A stretch of DNA of 64,000 nt. It comes from Shimia sp047124445 (GTDB taxonomy: Bacteria > Pseudomonadota > Alphaproteobacteria > Rhodobacterales > Rhodobacteraceae). The position numbers and the translations under genes were made by a program. The stretch's first letter is position 1, and every line of letters begins with the position of its first letter. The DNA lies in NCBI RefSeq assembly GCF_047124445.1, contig NZ_CP138921.1, positions 2,480,001 to 2,544,000 of the forward strand, given 5' to 3'. Shown here one piece after another: positions 21,199 to 30,224 of the stretch. Below the pieces are notes generated by a model that worked only from the letters and a program-made list of their open reading frames with translations, had not been told where the DNA came from and did not search any database.

Positions 21199-21933
21199 TT
21201 AGTTGAGCGTGACAACCGGTGCGTCGGCTGTGGCCTCTACCTTAGTGGCGCCTGCGTTGGTCACAAGCTGAACTTCCAGCTCTTCGGCATTTGGGAACTG
21301 CGTGAAGTAGGTCAGAGACAGGCTGGTCAGTTCAGCTGGGTTGGCGCAGGTCAACGCATATTCAGCGTGGAACTCACTGTGAGTGGCTTCATCGCCGTGA
21401 TCATGCGCGTCATGATCGTGGTCATCGTGCTCCGCATGCTCTTCTTTATCGTGGTCATGATCGTCGTGATCTGCGTGTTCTTTTTCATGTTCCTCGTGAT
21501 CATGATCGTCATGCTCGGCATGCTCTTTGTCATGATCGTGATCGTCGTGCTTTTCGCCATGATCGTCATGGTCATCGTGCGCGTGATCGTCGTGATCACC
21601 CTCATGATGTTCGTCTTCACTGTGCAGCTCTGCCTCTGCTGAGGTCACAGTACAATTGGCCGCAGCAGGCACACCAAAGAGGCTCACAGGATCAGACAGC
21701 TTGGCAAGACCGGCGTCTACGGCGGCCTTATCCGCATCGGACTCGGCAGCGTGCTCAAACCCCACGATGTCAAAGCCAGGGGCGATGAGTTCCAGCGCCA
21801 GCGTGTCACCGTCCACCGCAATGTTCAGCGCACCGTGACCGTGCATATGGGCGTCAAGCTCGCGCTTTTCTTCGGCGATGGCCGGGGCAGCGGCCATCAG
21901 GGTGGAACACAGCAAAGCTTTTTTGAGGGTCAT
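21199..21933 (-). CDS. His-rich DUF2796 periplasmic zinc-binding protein (ZrgA-like)
   Basis: 244 aa from ATG 21933; the open frame upstream lacks a signal peptide. A Sec signal (about 20 residues, ending AIAEE) leads to a domain starting ELDAHMHGHGALNIAV. This His-rich HxHGH motif plus the later domain is typical of DUF2796. Residues about 115-200 are almost only His, Asp, Glu and Lys in imperfect HDDHDHDKEHAE repeats, clearly metal binding. The last third (CANPAELTSLSLTYF...) is the second half of DUF2796. It heads an operon with a MacB-like ABC pair and DUF3299. In Vibrio cholerae ZrgA this family binds zinc (recalled). Repeat number probably varies between strains. Confidence 0.88.
   Translation of the reverse strand: MTLKKALLCSTLMAAAPAIAEEKRELDAHMHGHGALNIAVDGDTLALELIAPGFDIVGFEHAAESDADKAAVDAGLAKLSDPVSLFGVPAAANCTVTSAEAELHSEDEHHEGDHDDHAHDDHDDHGEKHDDHDHDKEHAEHDDHDHEEHEKEHADHDDHDHDKEEHAEHDDHDHDAHDHGDEATHSEFHAEYALTCANPAELTSLSLTYFTQFPNAEELEVQLVTNAGATKVEATADAPVVTLN
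21352..21625. repeat. Tandem codon repeats encoding the His/Asp-rich tract
   Basis: Degenerate repeats based on CATGATCGTGATC / CATGACGATCA units code for the His/Asp/Glu tract of the DUF2796 protein. They make the antisense frames long and hydrophobic, which are shadows. Such tracts are prone to slippage. Confidence 0.75.
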
Positions 21934-22343
21934 GGGGTGTCTCCGGTCAATACGCAAAAGTAACGATTGATCGTTATGTTATTATGTATCAACTGACAAG
22001 AGGCAGGACTGCCGATTGGCGGAAATCTCAGGACGCCACTCCCACCACAAGCATCTTCAGGACGATCTGCCCACCATGCGAGGCAAAAACACCCCGGACA
22101 GACCGCCCTTCGCATTATGCACCCGGACGAAATCACACCTGTGTCGTGCACACGGCGCAGCCCCGCAGCTATCAAGTCAATGGCACGCCGGCAAACGCCC
22201 GTAACGGCTGGTCCTCCAAAGCCCCAAGGGGGCAAATACAAAGGCTTGATCAAGCCCCCCCAAAAGTAACAACATGGGTTTACGCATCACGGCTCTGCGA
22301 GGGGCCGCTCGCGAAACGGACATAGAGTCAGGACATTTGTGCC
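21934..22343. other. Divergent intergenic region, zinc operon / binding-protein gene
   Basis: 410 nt. Besides the palindromes near 21961 there is a 14-bp palindrome GGCTTGATCAAGCC at 22243-22256. I looked for a cobalamin riboswitch because of the C-rich stretches and did not find its B12 box. No gene is supported. Confidence 0.5.
21961..21990. promoter_or_regulatory. Possible Zur operator upstream of the zinc operon
   Basis: TAACGAT-TG-ATCGTTA (21961-21976) is a 7-2-7 palindrome 28 bp before the DUF2796 start. It overlaps GTTATGTTATTATGTATC, which is similar to Zur boxes rich in TGTTAT / ATAACA. Zur control is inferred from gene content. Confidence 0.4.
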
Positions 22344-23087
22344 ATGAAACATTCGTTGAACCATATGCTGCCTTTGGTGATCGCCTTGTTTGCAGCAAAC
22401 TCAAGTATTGCGGACACGGTAGAGTTCGGGACTTTCGACCTGGCGCCGTACGTTCTCCACGATGATCCTCAAGGCCGACCCGGCCTCTTTATGGAGATAA
22501 CAACCGCGATTGCCGATCGCGCAGATGTGCCTGTAGACAACAGCGTCCTGCCCATTGCGCGGGTGATCAAAAACCTGGAACGCGGCCTGACGGATTGTGT
22601 GGTTGCGCTGGAAACCCCGTGGACATTGGAGCATTTGATCCAGGTGTCCGAAATCCACGATCAGCTGGAAATCATTATCGCGACACGTCCGGGGTTTGAA
22701 ATCACTCAACTCAGTGACCTGCGCGGCCAACGCCTGGCAATTCCGCGCGGAACGTTTCGTGGGTCCCCCGTTATGGCCGAGCCAGATATTGAACACGTCT
22801 TGACCAATGGGTACGAGCAAAGCATCGACTTGTTGAGAGCTGGACGGGTTGATGCCATTGCCGGAACTGCACTTAGCCTTTACCACAGCTTTACAACCGA
22901 GAACGTAAAGCGGCCTGAAGTTGGGGTTGTCCTTCCAGTCGAGAGCAATTCCCTATGGTTGCAATGTGTCAAAGGTCAGGTGCCCGACGACCAATTGGCA
23001 AAGCTGGATCAAGCAACCAGTGCCCTGAGGGAGGAAGGTGCGATCGACGCTTTTCTGCAGCGCTACATTCCGCCAGAGTTTAAATAG
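22344..23087 (+). CDS. Extracellular solute-binding protein, family 3 (signalling type)
   Basis: 247 aa with a Sec signal peptide (cleavage near SSIA-D, residue 24). The fold is a type II periplasmic binding protein: DTVEFGTFDLAPYV opening, PGLFMEITTAIADRADVPVD, DLRGQRLAIPRGT, LLRAGRVDAIAG. No permease or ATPase follows. Instead its stop overlaps the start of a hybrid histidine kinase by one base, so it probably delivers a small ligand (amino acid or organic acid) to that sensor rather than to a transporter. The ligand is unknown. Confidence 0.88.
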   Translation: MKHSLNHMLPLVIALFAANSSIADTVEFGTFDLAPYVLHDDPQGRPGLFMEITTAIADRADVPVDNSVLPIARVIKNLERGLTDCVVALETPWTLEHLIQVSEIHDQLEIIIATRPGFEITQLSDLRGQRLAIPRGTFRGSPVMAEPDIEHVLTNGYEQSIDLLRAGRVDAIAGTALSLYHSFTTENVKRPEVGVVLPVESNSLWLQCVKGQVPDDQLAKLDQATSALREEGAIDAFLQRYIPPEFK

Positions 23088-25795
23088 TGCCGGATCAGGA
23101 CAGCACTTCCTCAAAAAAGTTCAAGAACAGCCTTTCGTTTCGACAGGCACGTGTTGCCGTGCTTGCTGGGTTTGTTTTGGGCATTGGCTTCAGCGCGATC
23201 CAAATTTTTGCGGATTTGCGACGCGAAATCCACCAAGTCGACACGACATTTGAACAGTCTCTCAAGATACTGGAGGACTCCGCGTATCAAGCCGCCTATG
23301 GCCTCGACAAAGTGTTGGCACAGACCGTTGTGGATGGCGTATTTCACCAATTGGCGATTTCGGAAGCGACCATCATCGATAGCTACGGCGACACGATGTA
23401 CTCTCGGACGCGTCCACCGTTGAAGACCTCGCTATCCTGGCTGGCCGAAGGGATTTTTGGAGAGGTTAAGTCGTACTCGACGCAACTGCTGGAGAAGGGC
23501 ACCGGCTTCTATGCGGGGGAGTTGATCATCCGCGTTGATACAAACGTTATTGCCAGGGATTTTTTCAAACGCTCCGGGCTTGTTCTAGGCTTTGGCGTGC
23601 TCAGAAACCTGCTTCTGGCGACTGTGCTCGCCTTCCTTTACCACAAAATGCTGACCAAACCGCTTCGCGAGATTGCTGACCTCATCCACGAAGGGGCAGC
23701 GGAATTGCCCGTTACCGAAGCGCATAACACCGACGAACTGGGTGATATTGCGCGCGCGTATAACACACTCTCGCGCGCCCGCGCGCAGGCGGTCACGCGC
23801 CTCCAAGAAGAGGAGCAGAGGTTCCGGAGATTGTTCGAAAACAGCCAGGTGTCGCTGTCCAATGCTGACTATTCGGACGTGATTAAGTCGCTCAATCAGC
23901 TTCGGACCGACGGGGTGGAAGACCTTCGGCGCCATCTTGATATGAATGAAGGCGCGACATGGCAGCTGTTCACATCAATAGACATATTGAGCGCCAATGA
24001 CGCTACTCTGAAGCTGTTCGGAGCTACATCAGAAGACAACCTGATGCGGCAGGCCGAGAAAACGTTCGGTCCAAAGACACTTGAGATGTTTAAGGATCAG
24101 CTTTGCGCCATTTGGGACAAGCAAAGCATGTTCCGCGCAGAGACTGTTTTTTATACATTGGCTGGAGAGGAGATCATTGGTGTGATCTCGCTCCCGATCC
24201 CCGACACGGACACCGGATTCACCAGCATTCCGGTTAGCATTCTGGATGTGACCGAGTTCAAAAATGCGGAAACCGAGCTCACCTTCCGGGGCGAAATCAT
24301 AGAAGTGGTTGGCGAAGGTGTGCTTGTCTCACGGGTGTCTGATGGGGTGATTATTTACACAAACGCGTCCCTTGATGCCACGTTTGGCTATGATCGCGGA
24401 GAGCTGACAGGCCAGGTTGTCAGCGTGCTCAATGCCCCAACGGAGGTAGCACCCGAAGAGGTGTCCTTGTCCATCACCGACACCCTTCTGAAGGGTGGTC
24501 GTTGGGAAGATGAAGTGCTCAACATTCGCAAGGACGGTTCTCTGTTCTGGAGCGAGGTTTCGGTGACCGGGTTTGAACACTCTGTCCATGGAGCTTTGGC
24601 CATTGCGGTCCAATCCGACATCTCGGAACACAAATTGCTTGAGGAACAACTCCGGCAGGCGCAGCGCATGGAAGCGGTCGGTCAATTGACCGGTGGCGTG
24701 GCCCACGACTTCAACAACCTGTTGGCTGTCATGCTTGGCAATACCGAACTGCTGGAGGATCAGGCAGACAAGGCCCCTGCGACCCAGAAATTCATTAAAA
24801 CAATCAAATCTGCTGTGGAACGGGCAACCTCGCTGACGGGACGATTGTTGGCCTTCTCCAGGCAATCGGCTTTGGCGCCTGTTCCGGCAAACGTGTGTGA
24901 TGTGATTGGCGGCATTGACGACATGCTGCAAAGAACCTTGGGGGCCACCATCAAGCTTTCTGTTGTCTGCCCCGATGACCTCTGGCCCGCACTGATCGAC
25001 ACCCATGAATTTGAAAACGCGCTGGTGAACCTTGTGTTGAATGCACGGGACGCCATGCCACGTGGGGGACAACTGACCATAGAAACCCAAAACATCACTG
25101 TGGATGGGTCTTTTGCGGCGCAATCTGCAGAGGTTGCACCGGGAGATTATGTGCAGGTAAGTGTCAGCGACACTGGCGAAGGCATGTCGGAGGAAGTGCG
25201 CCTCAAGGTGTTTGAGCCCTTCTTCACCACAAAAGATGTCGGCAAGGGCAGTGGCCTGGGCCTCAGCATGGTCTTTGGGTTCGCCAAACAATCCAACGGC
25301 CATGTTTCGATTTACAGCGAAGAAGGCCACGGGACATCTGTGAGACTCTACATGCCCCGCTCTTCGGAGAATGTGGCCACGGAGGCGGCAGTTGAGACTG
25401 TGCAGGAACATGCGCGTGGCACCGGGCATATTCTGGTGGTCGAAGATGACGATGCCGTGCGCAACATCTCCGTGGCCATATTGCAGGCGCAAGGCTTCAC
25501 CGTCACGGAGGCCGCGAATGGCTTAGAGGCAGCCCAACACCTGCGAGACGGCCCGCGCTTTGACCTGCTGTTCACGGACATGGTGTTGCCCGGCGGCCTA
25601 AATGGCCTTGAAATTGCTGCGCAGGCGCAAAAATGCCAGCCTGACATCAAGGTGCTTTATACCACCGGTTTTGCGGAAAACGCATCGGACGAGGTCCGCA
25701 GTTTGGTCAGCAGAGGGCTGCTGATCAACAAGCCGTTTCAACGCGCGGCCTTGCTGGACAAGGTGCACCATATTTTGGAGCTCCAAACCCTTTAG
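23087..25795 (+). CDS. Hybrid sensor histidine kinase (HAMP, PAS, HisKA, HATPase, receiver)
   Basis: 902 aa from GTG 23087, sharing one base with the stop of the binding-protein gene. Membrane segments lie near residues 22-42 and 165-190, enclosing a periplasmic sensor region. HAMP (about 190-245), a PAS-like region (245-390), a PAS domain (395-515), and a kinase core with His about 540 in GGVAHDFNNLLAVMLGN follow. That HDFNN type is the HWE-distinct HisKA form common in NtrB-like hybrids. N box NLVLNARDAM, DTGEGM and GKGSGLGLSM are intact. The receiver (residues about 780-900) has VVEDDDAV and phospho-Asp in LFTDMVLPGG. The tight coupling suggests a binding-protein-dependent sensor. Confidence 0.92.
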   Translation: MPDQDSTSSKKFKNSLSFRQARVAVLAGFVLGIGFSAIQIFADLRREIHQVDTTFEQSLKILEDSAYQAAYGLDKVLAQTVVDGVFHQLAISEATIIDSYGDTMYSRTRPPLKTSLSWLAEGIFGEVKSYSTQLLEKGTGFYAGELIIRVDTNVIARDFFKRSGLVLGFGVLRNLLLATVLAFLYHKMLTKPLREIADLIHEGAAELPVTEAHNTDELGDIARAYNTLSRARAQAVTRLQEEEQRFRRLFENSQVSLSNADYSDVIKSLNQLRTDGVEDLRRHLDMNEGATWQLFTSIDILSANDATLKLFGATSEDNLMRQAEKTFGPKTLEMFKDQLCAIWDKQSMFRAETVFYTLAGEEIIGVISLPIPDTDTGFTSIPVSILDVTEFKNAETELTFRGEIIEVVGEGVLVSRVSDGVIIYTNASLDATFGYDRGELTGQVVSVLNAPTEVAPEEVSLSITDTLLKGGRWEDEVLNIRKDGSLFWSEVSVTGFEHSVHGALAIAVQSDISEHKLLEEQLRQAQRMEAVGQLTGGVAHDFNNLLAVMLGNTELLEDQADKAPATQKFIKTIKSAVERATSLTGRLLAFSRQSALAPVPANVCDVIGGIDDMLQRTLGATIKLSVVCPDDLWPALIDTHEFENALVNLVLNARDAMPRGGQLTIETQNITVDGSFAAQSAEVAPGDYVQVSVSDTGEGMSEEVRLKVFEPFFTTKDVGKGSGLGLSMVFGFAKQSNGHVSIYSEEGHGTSVRLYMPRSSENVATEAAVETVQEHARGTGHILVVEDDDAVRNISVAILQAQGFTVTEAANGLEAAQHLRDGPRFDLLFTDMVLPGGLNGLEIAAQAQKCQPDIKVLYTTGFAENASDEVRSLVSRGLLINKPFQRAALLDKVHHILELQTL

Positions 25796-25881
25796 AACCG
25801 CGGTCAAAGGCTCGCGCGCACCACAGCAAGTCCGCCAGGCTTTAGCGCGTTGGGGGCACCGCACCGAGAGAGTGTGAGGCC

Positions 25882-26286
25882 TCACATCGATTGTGATTGC
25901 ATCTGCGCCAATGTGTCTGCTTCTGTGTGCAGAATGTCTTTCAGATCATCCCGATACAGCGGCTTGTGAATGTTGTTGCCAACATCAATGTCACGGGCCT
26001 GCGCAATCAATTTTGCCGCTTCCATGGAGGGCACGCCGCTGCCTGTCATGAAGCGCAATCGCATTGGGCGTTTGAGCGCGGCCAGGCCGGAGATCACTTC
26101 AATGCCATCCATCTGAGGCATGTTGATGTCCACAAGCAACAGGGCTACTTCAGTGCCTTCTTTCAGGCTTTCCAAAAGTTCGAGGCCGTTGCTGCAGATT
26201 TGAACATCCCACCCATCTTGGGTTGCAACATGCGCCAAATACTCCGCAAACTCGACATTATCGTCCGCGATGTACAATTTTTGCAT
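25882..26286 (-). CDS. Single-domain response regulator (CheY-like)
   Basis: 134 aa from ATG 26286; the frame is open 36 codons further up but homology begins at MQKLYIADDN. The receiver has the acidic ADDN pair, phospho-Asp in LLLVDINMPQMDG, and a Thr (FMTGSG) and Lys (IHKPL) at the switch positions. No output domain. It is convergent with the preceding hybrid kinase gene and could act as a phosphate sink or relay for one of the nearby hybrid kinases. Confidence 0.88.
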   Translation of the reverse strand: MQKLYIADDNVEFAEYLAHVATQDGWDVQICSNGLELLESLKEGTEVALLLVDINMPQMDGIEVISGLAALKRPMRLRFMTGSGVPSMEAAKLIAQARDIDVGNNIHKPLYRDDLKDILHTEADTLAQMQSQSM

Positions 26287-26590
26287 CCAGGCAATCCTAG
26301 TGTGTTGGAATAAGACAAACCCAAGCCTACCCAATCCCCGGCAAATTGCAACTGATCGACTGGCCTGTCGTGACACGTTGGAGATCATCGTCATTGGATC
26401 ACATCGGCCTGAGCACCAAGGCAGGCAGGGTTCATCTTTGCCTGATGCCCAATACGTTCAAAAGCCACCCAACTGAGTGACACCACATCAGAACCGCAAC
26501 ATCGCCCAATGCGCGTCCCACTATACTTTCGCGCTCGCCTAAGCCTTCAGCATCACCGCCATACTGATCTCTCATCAGTAGGAGGTTGAA

Positions 26591-27649
26591 ATGTTCCACA
26601 TGCTTAAATGTCTCGCGCTAGGCTGTGTCGCTGGCGGGGTGATCGGCCTGCCGCAAGCCCACGCAGAAGCACCCCCTAAAGCGCTCTACAACGAGGCCAT
26701 GGCATCCCTCGCGGATGCTCCGAACGAGGCCATCAACACCCTGCAGTCAATTTGTACCCACGGCTATGCGCGGGCCTGTGACCGGTTGGGCTACTTCAGT
26801 TTCAAAGGCATCGGCGGAAACCAAGACACCGCGCAGGCCATCGCTTACTACAACCAGGCTATTGAGCTGGGACAAAGCAAGTCCCTGGTGTCCCTGGGCA
26901 AAGTGCACCTCGCTTCAAAGGACTACGAGGCTGCGCAGCAAAGCCTGTTGGCCGCCTCTGCGCATGGTCTGCAACAGGGCGAGGCGGTTCTAGCCTGGGC
27001 CCATGCGACGGGCCGACTGGGGCCCTTGTCCGATCCCCATTTGGGGGTTCCAACACTGGTCGCGTTGGCAAAGGCAGACAGCCGCGATGGTCAGATGCTG
27101 TTGCTCGACGCCTTAACGCGGGATCTCTCGCAACGGGTTGATGTGACCGATACACTAGACCAGCTCCACAAGCGTCACGCGGAAGGCGACGCCAAAGCGG
27201 CAGAAGCCTTGCTGAAATACTATCGGGTTGTTGGACATGCGCGTGGCACGCTCGCCACCCGTGATAGGCTTCTACAAACCGAAGGATTGCGTGCAAAAAT
27301 CCAAGTCGAAGAAGGGTTATATCTGGCAAGAGATCAAAACCCGGCTCAGTTCTGGCGTGCTTCTGAGGAAATTGTGCGCGCGGCGCCAAATGATGTGTTT
27401 GCACGCGGGCTCTCGGTGGCGGCCAAGATCAACAAAAACGCTTATGTGCGGATTGTGCAGATGGAGCTACGCGATCTTGGCTATGCCGTTGGACGCGCCA
27501 GCCCCTTTATGAACCGCCCTTTGATCCGGTCCATCAACGCTTTTTGCCGCGATACGAACCAGCAAAGCGCGTGCCTATATGGACCTTTGAAGTCCAAAAG
27601 CATCAAAGCTGTCGCAGGAGAACTGGCGCAGGTTCGCACTGAATTGTAA
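26591..27649 (+). CDS. Sel1/TPR-repeat periplasmic protein
   Basis: 352 aa. GTAGGAGG precedes ATG 26591. A signal peptide of about 25 residues ends QAHA-EA. Residues about 50-130 contain Sel1-like helical repeats (ACDRLGYFSFKGIGGNQDTAQAIAYY, then SLVSLGKVHLASKDYEAAQQ), and the rest is helical without a motif I know. The C-terminal part (DLGYAVGRASPFMNRPLIRSI) resembles a small folded cap. Such proteins usually scaffold envelope or signalling complexes. Its position between sensor genes suggests an accessory role, but nothing proves it. Confidence 0.75.
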   Translation: MFHMLKCLALGCVAGGVIGLPQAHAEAPPKALYNEAMASLADAPNEAINTLQSICTHGYARACDRLGYFSFKGIGGNQDTAQAIAYYNQAIELGQSKSLVSLGKVHLASKDYEAAQQSLLAASAHGLQQGEAVLAWAHATGRLGPLSDPHLGVPTLVALAKADSRDGQMLLLDALTRDLSQRVDVTDTLDQLHKRHAEGDAKAAEALLKYYRVVGHARGTLATRDRLLQTEGLRAKIQVEEGLYLARDQNPAQFWRASEEIVRAAPNDVFARGLSVAAKINKNAYVRIVQMELRDLGYAVGRASPFMNRPLIRSINAFCRDTNQQSACLYGPLKSKSIKAVAGELAQVRTEL

Positions 27650-27664
27650 TCCAAACACAGACAG

Positions 27665-27691
27665 ACAAAATGGGCGCACCAAGCGCCCATT
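27665..27691. terminator. Bidirectional terminator between convergent genes
   Basis: AAAATGGGCGC (27665-27675), loop ACCAA, GCGCCCATTTT (27681-27691), flanked by T-runs on both strands. It serves the Sel1-type gene (+) and the hybrid kinase operon (-). Confidence 0.92.
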
Positions 27692-27698
27692 TTTGGTT

Positions 27699-30188
27699 TT
27701 AGCGCTGATGTATTTGATCCGGGAACACACGATCGAATTCAGACTGTAAGTGGTTCAAATGTGCCCCCCAATGATCTTCGGGCGCGTTTTGCACCGCTTG
27801 TAACGCGCTCCAGAGGTCCATCCACCCCAATACGGCGGCAGACCCTGACAAACGGTGCGCTTCTTCTCGTTCCGCGTCCGTCAACGGGTCGGTGGCCTGC
27901 TTCCGGGTCAGGAACTGTGAAATTTCACCCTGGGTTTCCTGTACGGCTTCTGTGTAGCGTTCGAGGCCAAACTGCTTCAGAAACTCTGGGGCGTCTTGCG
28001 TCGCATCTGTAAACGCTTCGACGCCATCTCCCACACCGAACACATCGGCCAAAGCACCATGGATCGCGGCCCGTCGCACCGGCTTTAGGATCAACGTCTG
28101 AAAATCTTGCGCCAGAATGGCTTCATGATCTTTTGGCGCCGCATGTGCGGTGACCGCCACGGCTGGTGTCGCAACATTCGGTGACGTGCCTGCTCGTATA
28201 CGCTTCAGCGTTTCCAACCCGTCGATGCCCGGCATGCTGATGTCCAAAAGCAAAACGTCGAAGCCCGCAGTCTCGCAGACTTCGATGGCCTCAAAGCCGT
28301 TGCTGGCCTCCTGCGTCACGCCCCCCAGATCGCGGACAATGTCTGTGAGGATTTCGCGGTTGATGTCGTTGTCATCCACCACCAAAGCCCGAAACCCAGC
28401 CGGCAAGTCCTGCAAGGAATGCGCTGTTGAATGCGTTTTACGGTCCGCCACATCCGTCGTGGTTGGCAAAGGCAAGCGGAACGCAAACAGGCTGCCCTCT
28501 CCCAAAAGGCTGTCAGCCTCCAATTCCCCTCCACTGCGCTCGATCAAGCGCTTGGTGATGGCCAGCCCAAGCCCTGTGCCGGAGTTCTCCCGGTCAAAGG
28601 CGGTGTCGATCGTGACAAACTCTTCAAAAATCCGACTGAGGTTTTCCGGTGCGATGCCTACCCCCGTGTCAGCCACCCGGAACTCGACCAGATCACCTGA
28701 AGACAATCGTTCAACTTCAATCGCCACGCTACCCTCACGTGTGAATTTCAGAGCGTTGCCAACCAAGTTCACCAGGCAGCGCTGCAAGGAGCCGCGATCT
28801 CCATTCACGGTTTGCAGATCCTCCGTTAAGAAGTCTACCGAAAGCGCGTTTGCGTGCTGGGAAGCGTTGCTTTGCAGGCTGTCCATCACATCTTGAACCA
28901 AATCCGTAAGGTTAAAAGGCGCAGGCTTGGGAGCCTCAGCCTTGGAGGTCAAAGAGGACAAATCCAACACGTCGTTCACATGGGACAGCAGCAATTCGCC
29001 GGAAATCCCAATCGACGCCAAGTGCCGCTTTTGCGCGTCACTGAGGTCTGATTGATCCATCAACTCCAATGATCCCAAAATCCCGTTCAGCGGTGTGCGC
29101 ATTTCATGGCTCATGACGGTCAGCAAGTTGGACTTCGCCTTTTCGCCCACCTGCGCCTTTTCAAGCGCGTCCTTCAAATCCTCTTCGGCTTTCAACTCAC
29201 TGGTGATGTCACGCAAAAAAGACACAAACACCGTTTCTCCGCTGGCTTCTGACAGCGATATGGAAAGCTCTACGGGAAACACTTCTCCGTTGGCGCGCAG
29301 CCCCTGTAGCCGGAGCCGGCCCGCACCAATCACCTTTTTTGTGCCGGTTTTTAGAAACCGCTTTAGTCCTGCTCGGTGAGCCGCGCGCAGGTCTTCTGGC
29401 ACAATCACATCTGCCATATCGAGCCCAAGGACATCCTTGCGCGCGTAGCCAAACACGGTTTCAGCCGCGCCATTGAACTCCACAATGTGCCCGCGCCGAT
29501 CGACAACAAGCACCGCATCCAACGACGACGACACGGCCGCCTCAAAACGGGCGCGGGCTTGTTCGCTTTTTTGTGAAGCCCGCTGCCCCAGACGGAAAAG
29601 CTGGATCAGGCTGGCCAGCGCAAGAAACAGCACCGCAATCAAGGCGGTTAATCCATAGGCCAACCGCTGCAATGTGACTGACAGGCGATTGCGCCCGGCG
29701 GTTTCCTGCGTGGTGAAATGGTCAACACCTGCAAGCGCCAGAGCCCGCATTTTAGGGCGCAAGGCGTCAATGTCGGACAACAGGGCTGGCAGGTAAGCCC
29801 TCAACACCTCATCCGACCCGTCTACCAACGGCACCGTGCGCTCAAGAAAGGCCGTGGCATCTGCGGTATTTCTAGCGACGGTTTCTGCTTGAGAAATGGG
29901 CCTGAAAAACGCGCTTTGGCGGACGTTTGAGACTCGACTGTAAAAAATATCGAACCTCTTTCGGACGTCGTTCAACGGTAGGGAGGCCTCAGTTGCGGCA
30001 GATTGGGCCGCCATTTGCAGCCGCAACAACTCCACTTCCAGCTGGGACATTCGCCAGCTCACATCATCGTTTTGTGCCGTTGACAGAACCCGCAGGTCCG
30101 GAAAAACCGTGCGCCCCAAGCCGCCAACCAAAAGCAAGCTTGCCAAAAGCAAGCCTGCGAAGAGGACAAACGGCCATCTGCCATTCAT
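27699..30188 (-). CDS. Hybrid sensor histidine kinase with receiver and Hpt domain
   Basis: 829 aa. Membrane segments at residues 7-26 and about 178-200 enclose a helical periplasmic region. A PAS domain (about 215-335), HisKA with H361 in VMSHEMRTPLNG, HATPase (NLVGNALKF, DTGVGI, GTGLGLAI), a receiver (VVDDNDIN, phospho-Asp in LLLDISMPGIDG) and a C-terminal Hpt domain with its His in EEAHRLSGSAAVLG follow. It therefore carries a complete phosphorelay up to an external regulator. The gene lies 36 nt after a molybdopterin-fold periplasmic protein gene on the same strand, and a NarL-type regulator is divergent from that pair, a likely final acceptor. Confidence 0.93.
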   Translation of the reverse strand: MNGRWPFVLFAGLLLASLLLVGGLGRTVFPDLRVLSTAQNDDVSWRMSQLEVELLRLQMAAQSAATEASLPLNDVRKRFDIFYSRVSNVRQSAFFRPISQAETVARNTADATAFLERTVPLVDGSDEVLRAYLPALLSDIDALRPKMRALALAGVDHFTTQETAGRNRLSVTLQRLAYGLTALIAVLFLALASLIQLFRLGQRASQKSEQARARFEAAVSSSLDAVLVVDRRGHIVEFNGAAETVFGYARKDVLGLDMADVIVPEDLRAAHRAGLKRFLKTGTKKVIGAGRLRLQGLRANGEVFPVELSISLSEASGETVFVSFLRDITSELKAEEDLKDALEKAQVGEKAKSNLLTVMSHEMRTPLNGILGSLELMDQSDLSDAQKRHLASIGISGELLLSHVNDVLDLSSLTSKAEAPKPAPFNLTDLVQDVMDSLQSNASQHANALSVDFLTEDLQTVNGDRGSLQRCLVNLVGNALKFTREGSVAIEVERLSSGDLVEFRVADTGVGIAPENLSRIFEEFVTIDTAFDRENSGTGLGLAITKRLIERSGGELEADSLLGEGSLFAFRLPLPTTTDVADRKTHSTAHSLQDLPAGFRALVVDDNDINREILTDIVRDLGGVTQEASNGFEAIEVCETAGFDVLLLDISMPGIDGLETLKRIRAGTSPNVATPAVAVTAHAAPKDHEAILAQDFQTLILKPVRRAAIHGALADVFGVGDGVEAFTDATQDAPEFLKQFGLERYTEAVQETQGEISQFLTRKQATDPLTDAEREEAHRLSGSAAVLGWMDLWSALQAVQNAPEDHWGAHLNHLQSEFDRVFPDQIHQR

Positions 30189-30224
30189 AAGAAGGTGCCT
30201 GATGCGCGCGATGGTGGCCTCAAA

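Noticed and set aside
21367..21642. 91-codon hydrophobic plus-strand frame
   Set aside because: Antisense of the His/Asp repeat tract; Val/Met/Ile runs are the complement of His/Asp codons, not a membrane protein.
21990..22260. Possible cobalamin riboswitch
   Set aside because: Neither strand shows the B12 box or the conserved core; downstream genes are not cobalamin related.
24329..25492. 387-codon minus-strand frame
   Set aside because: Antisense to the kinase core of the 23087-25795 gene.
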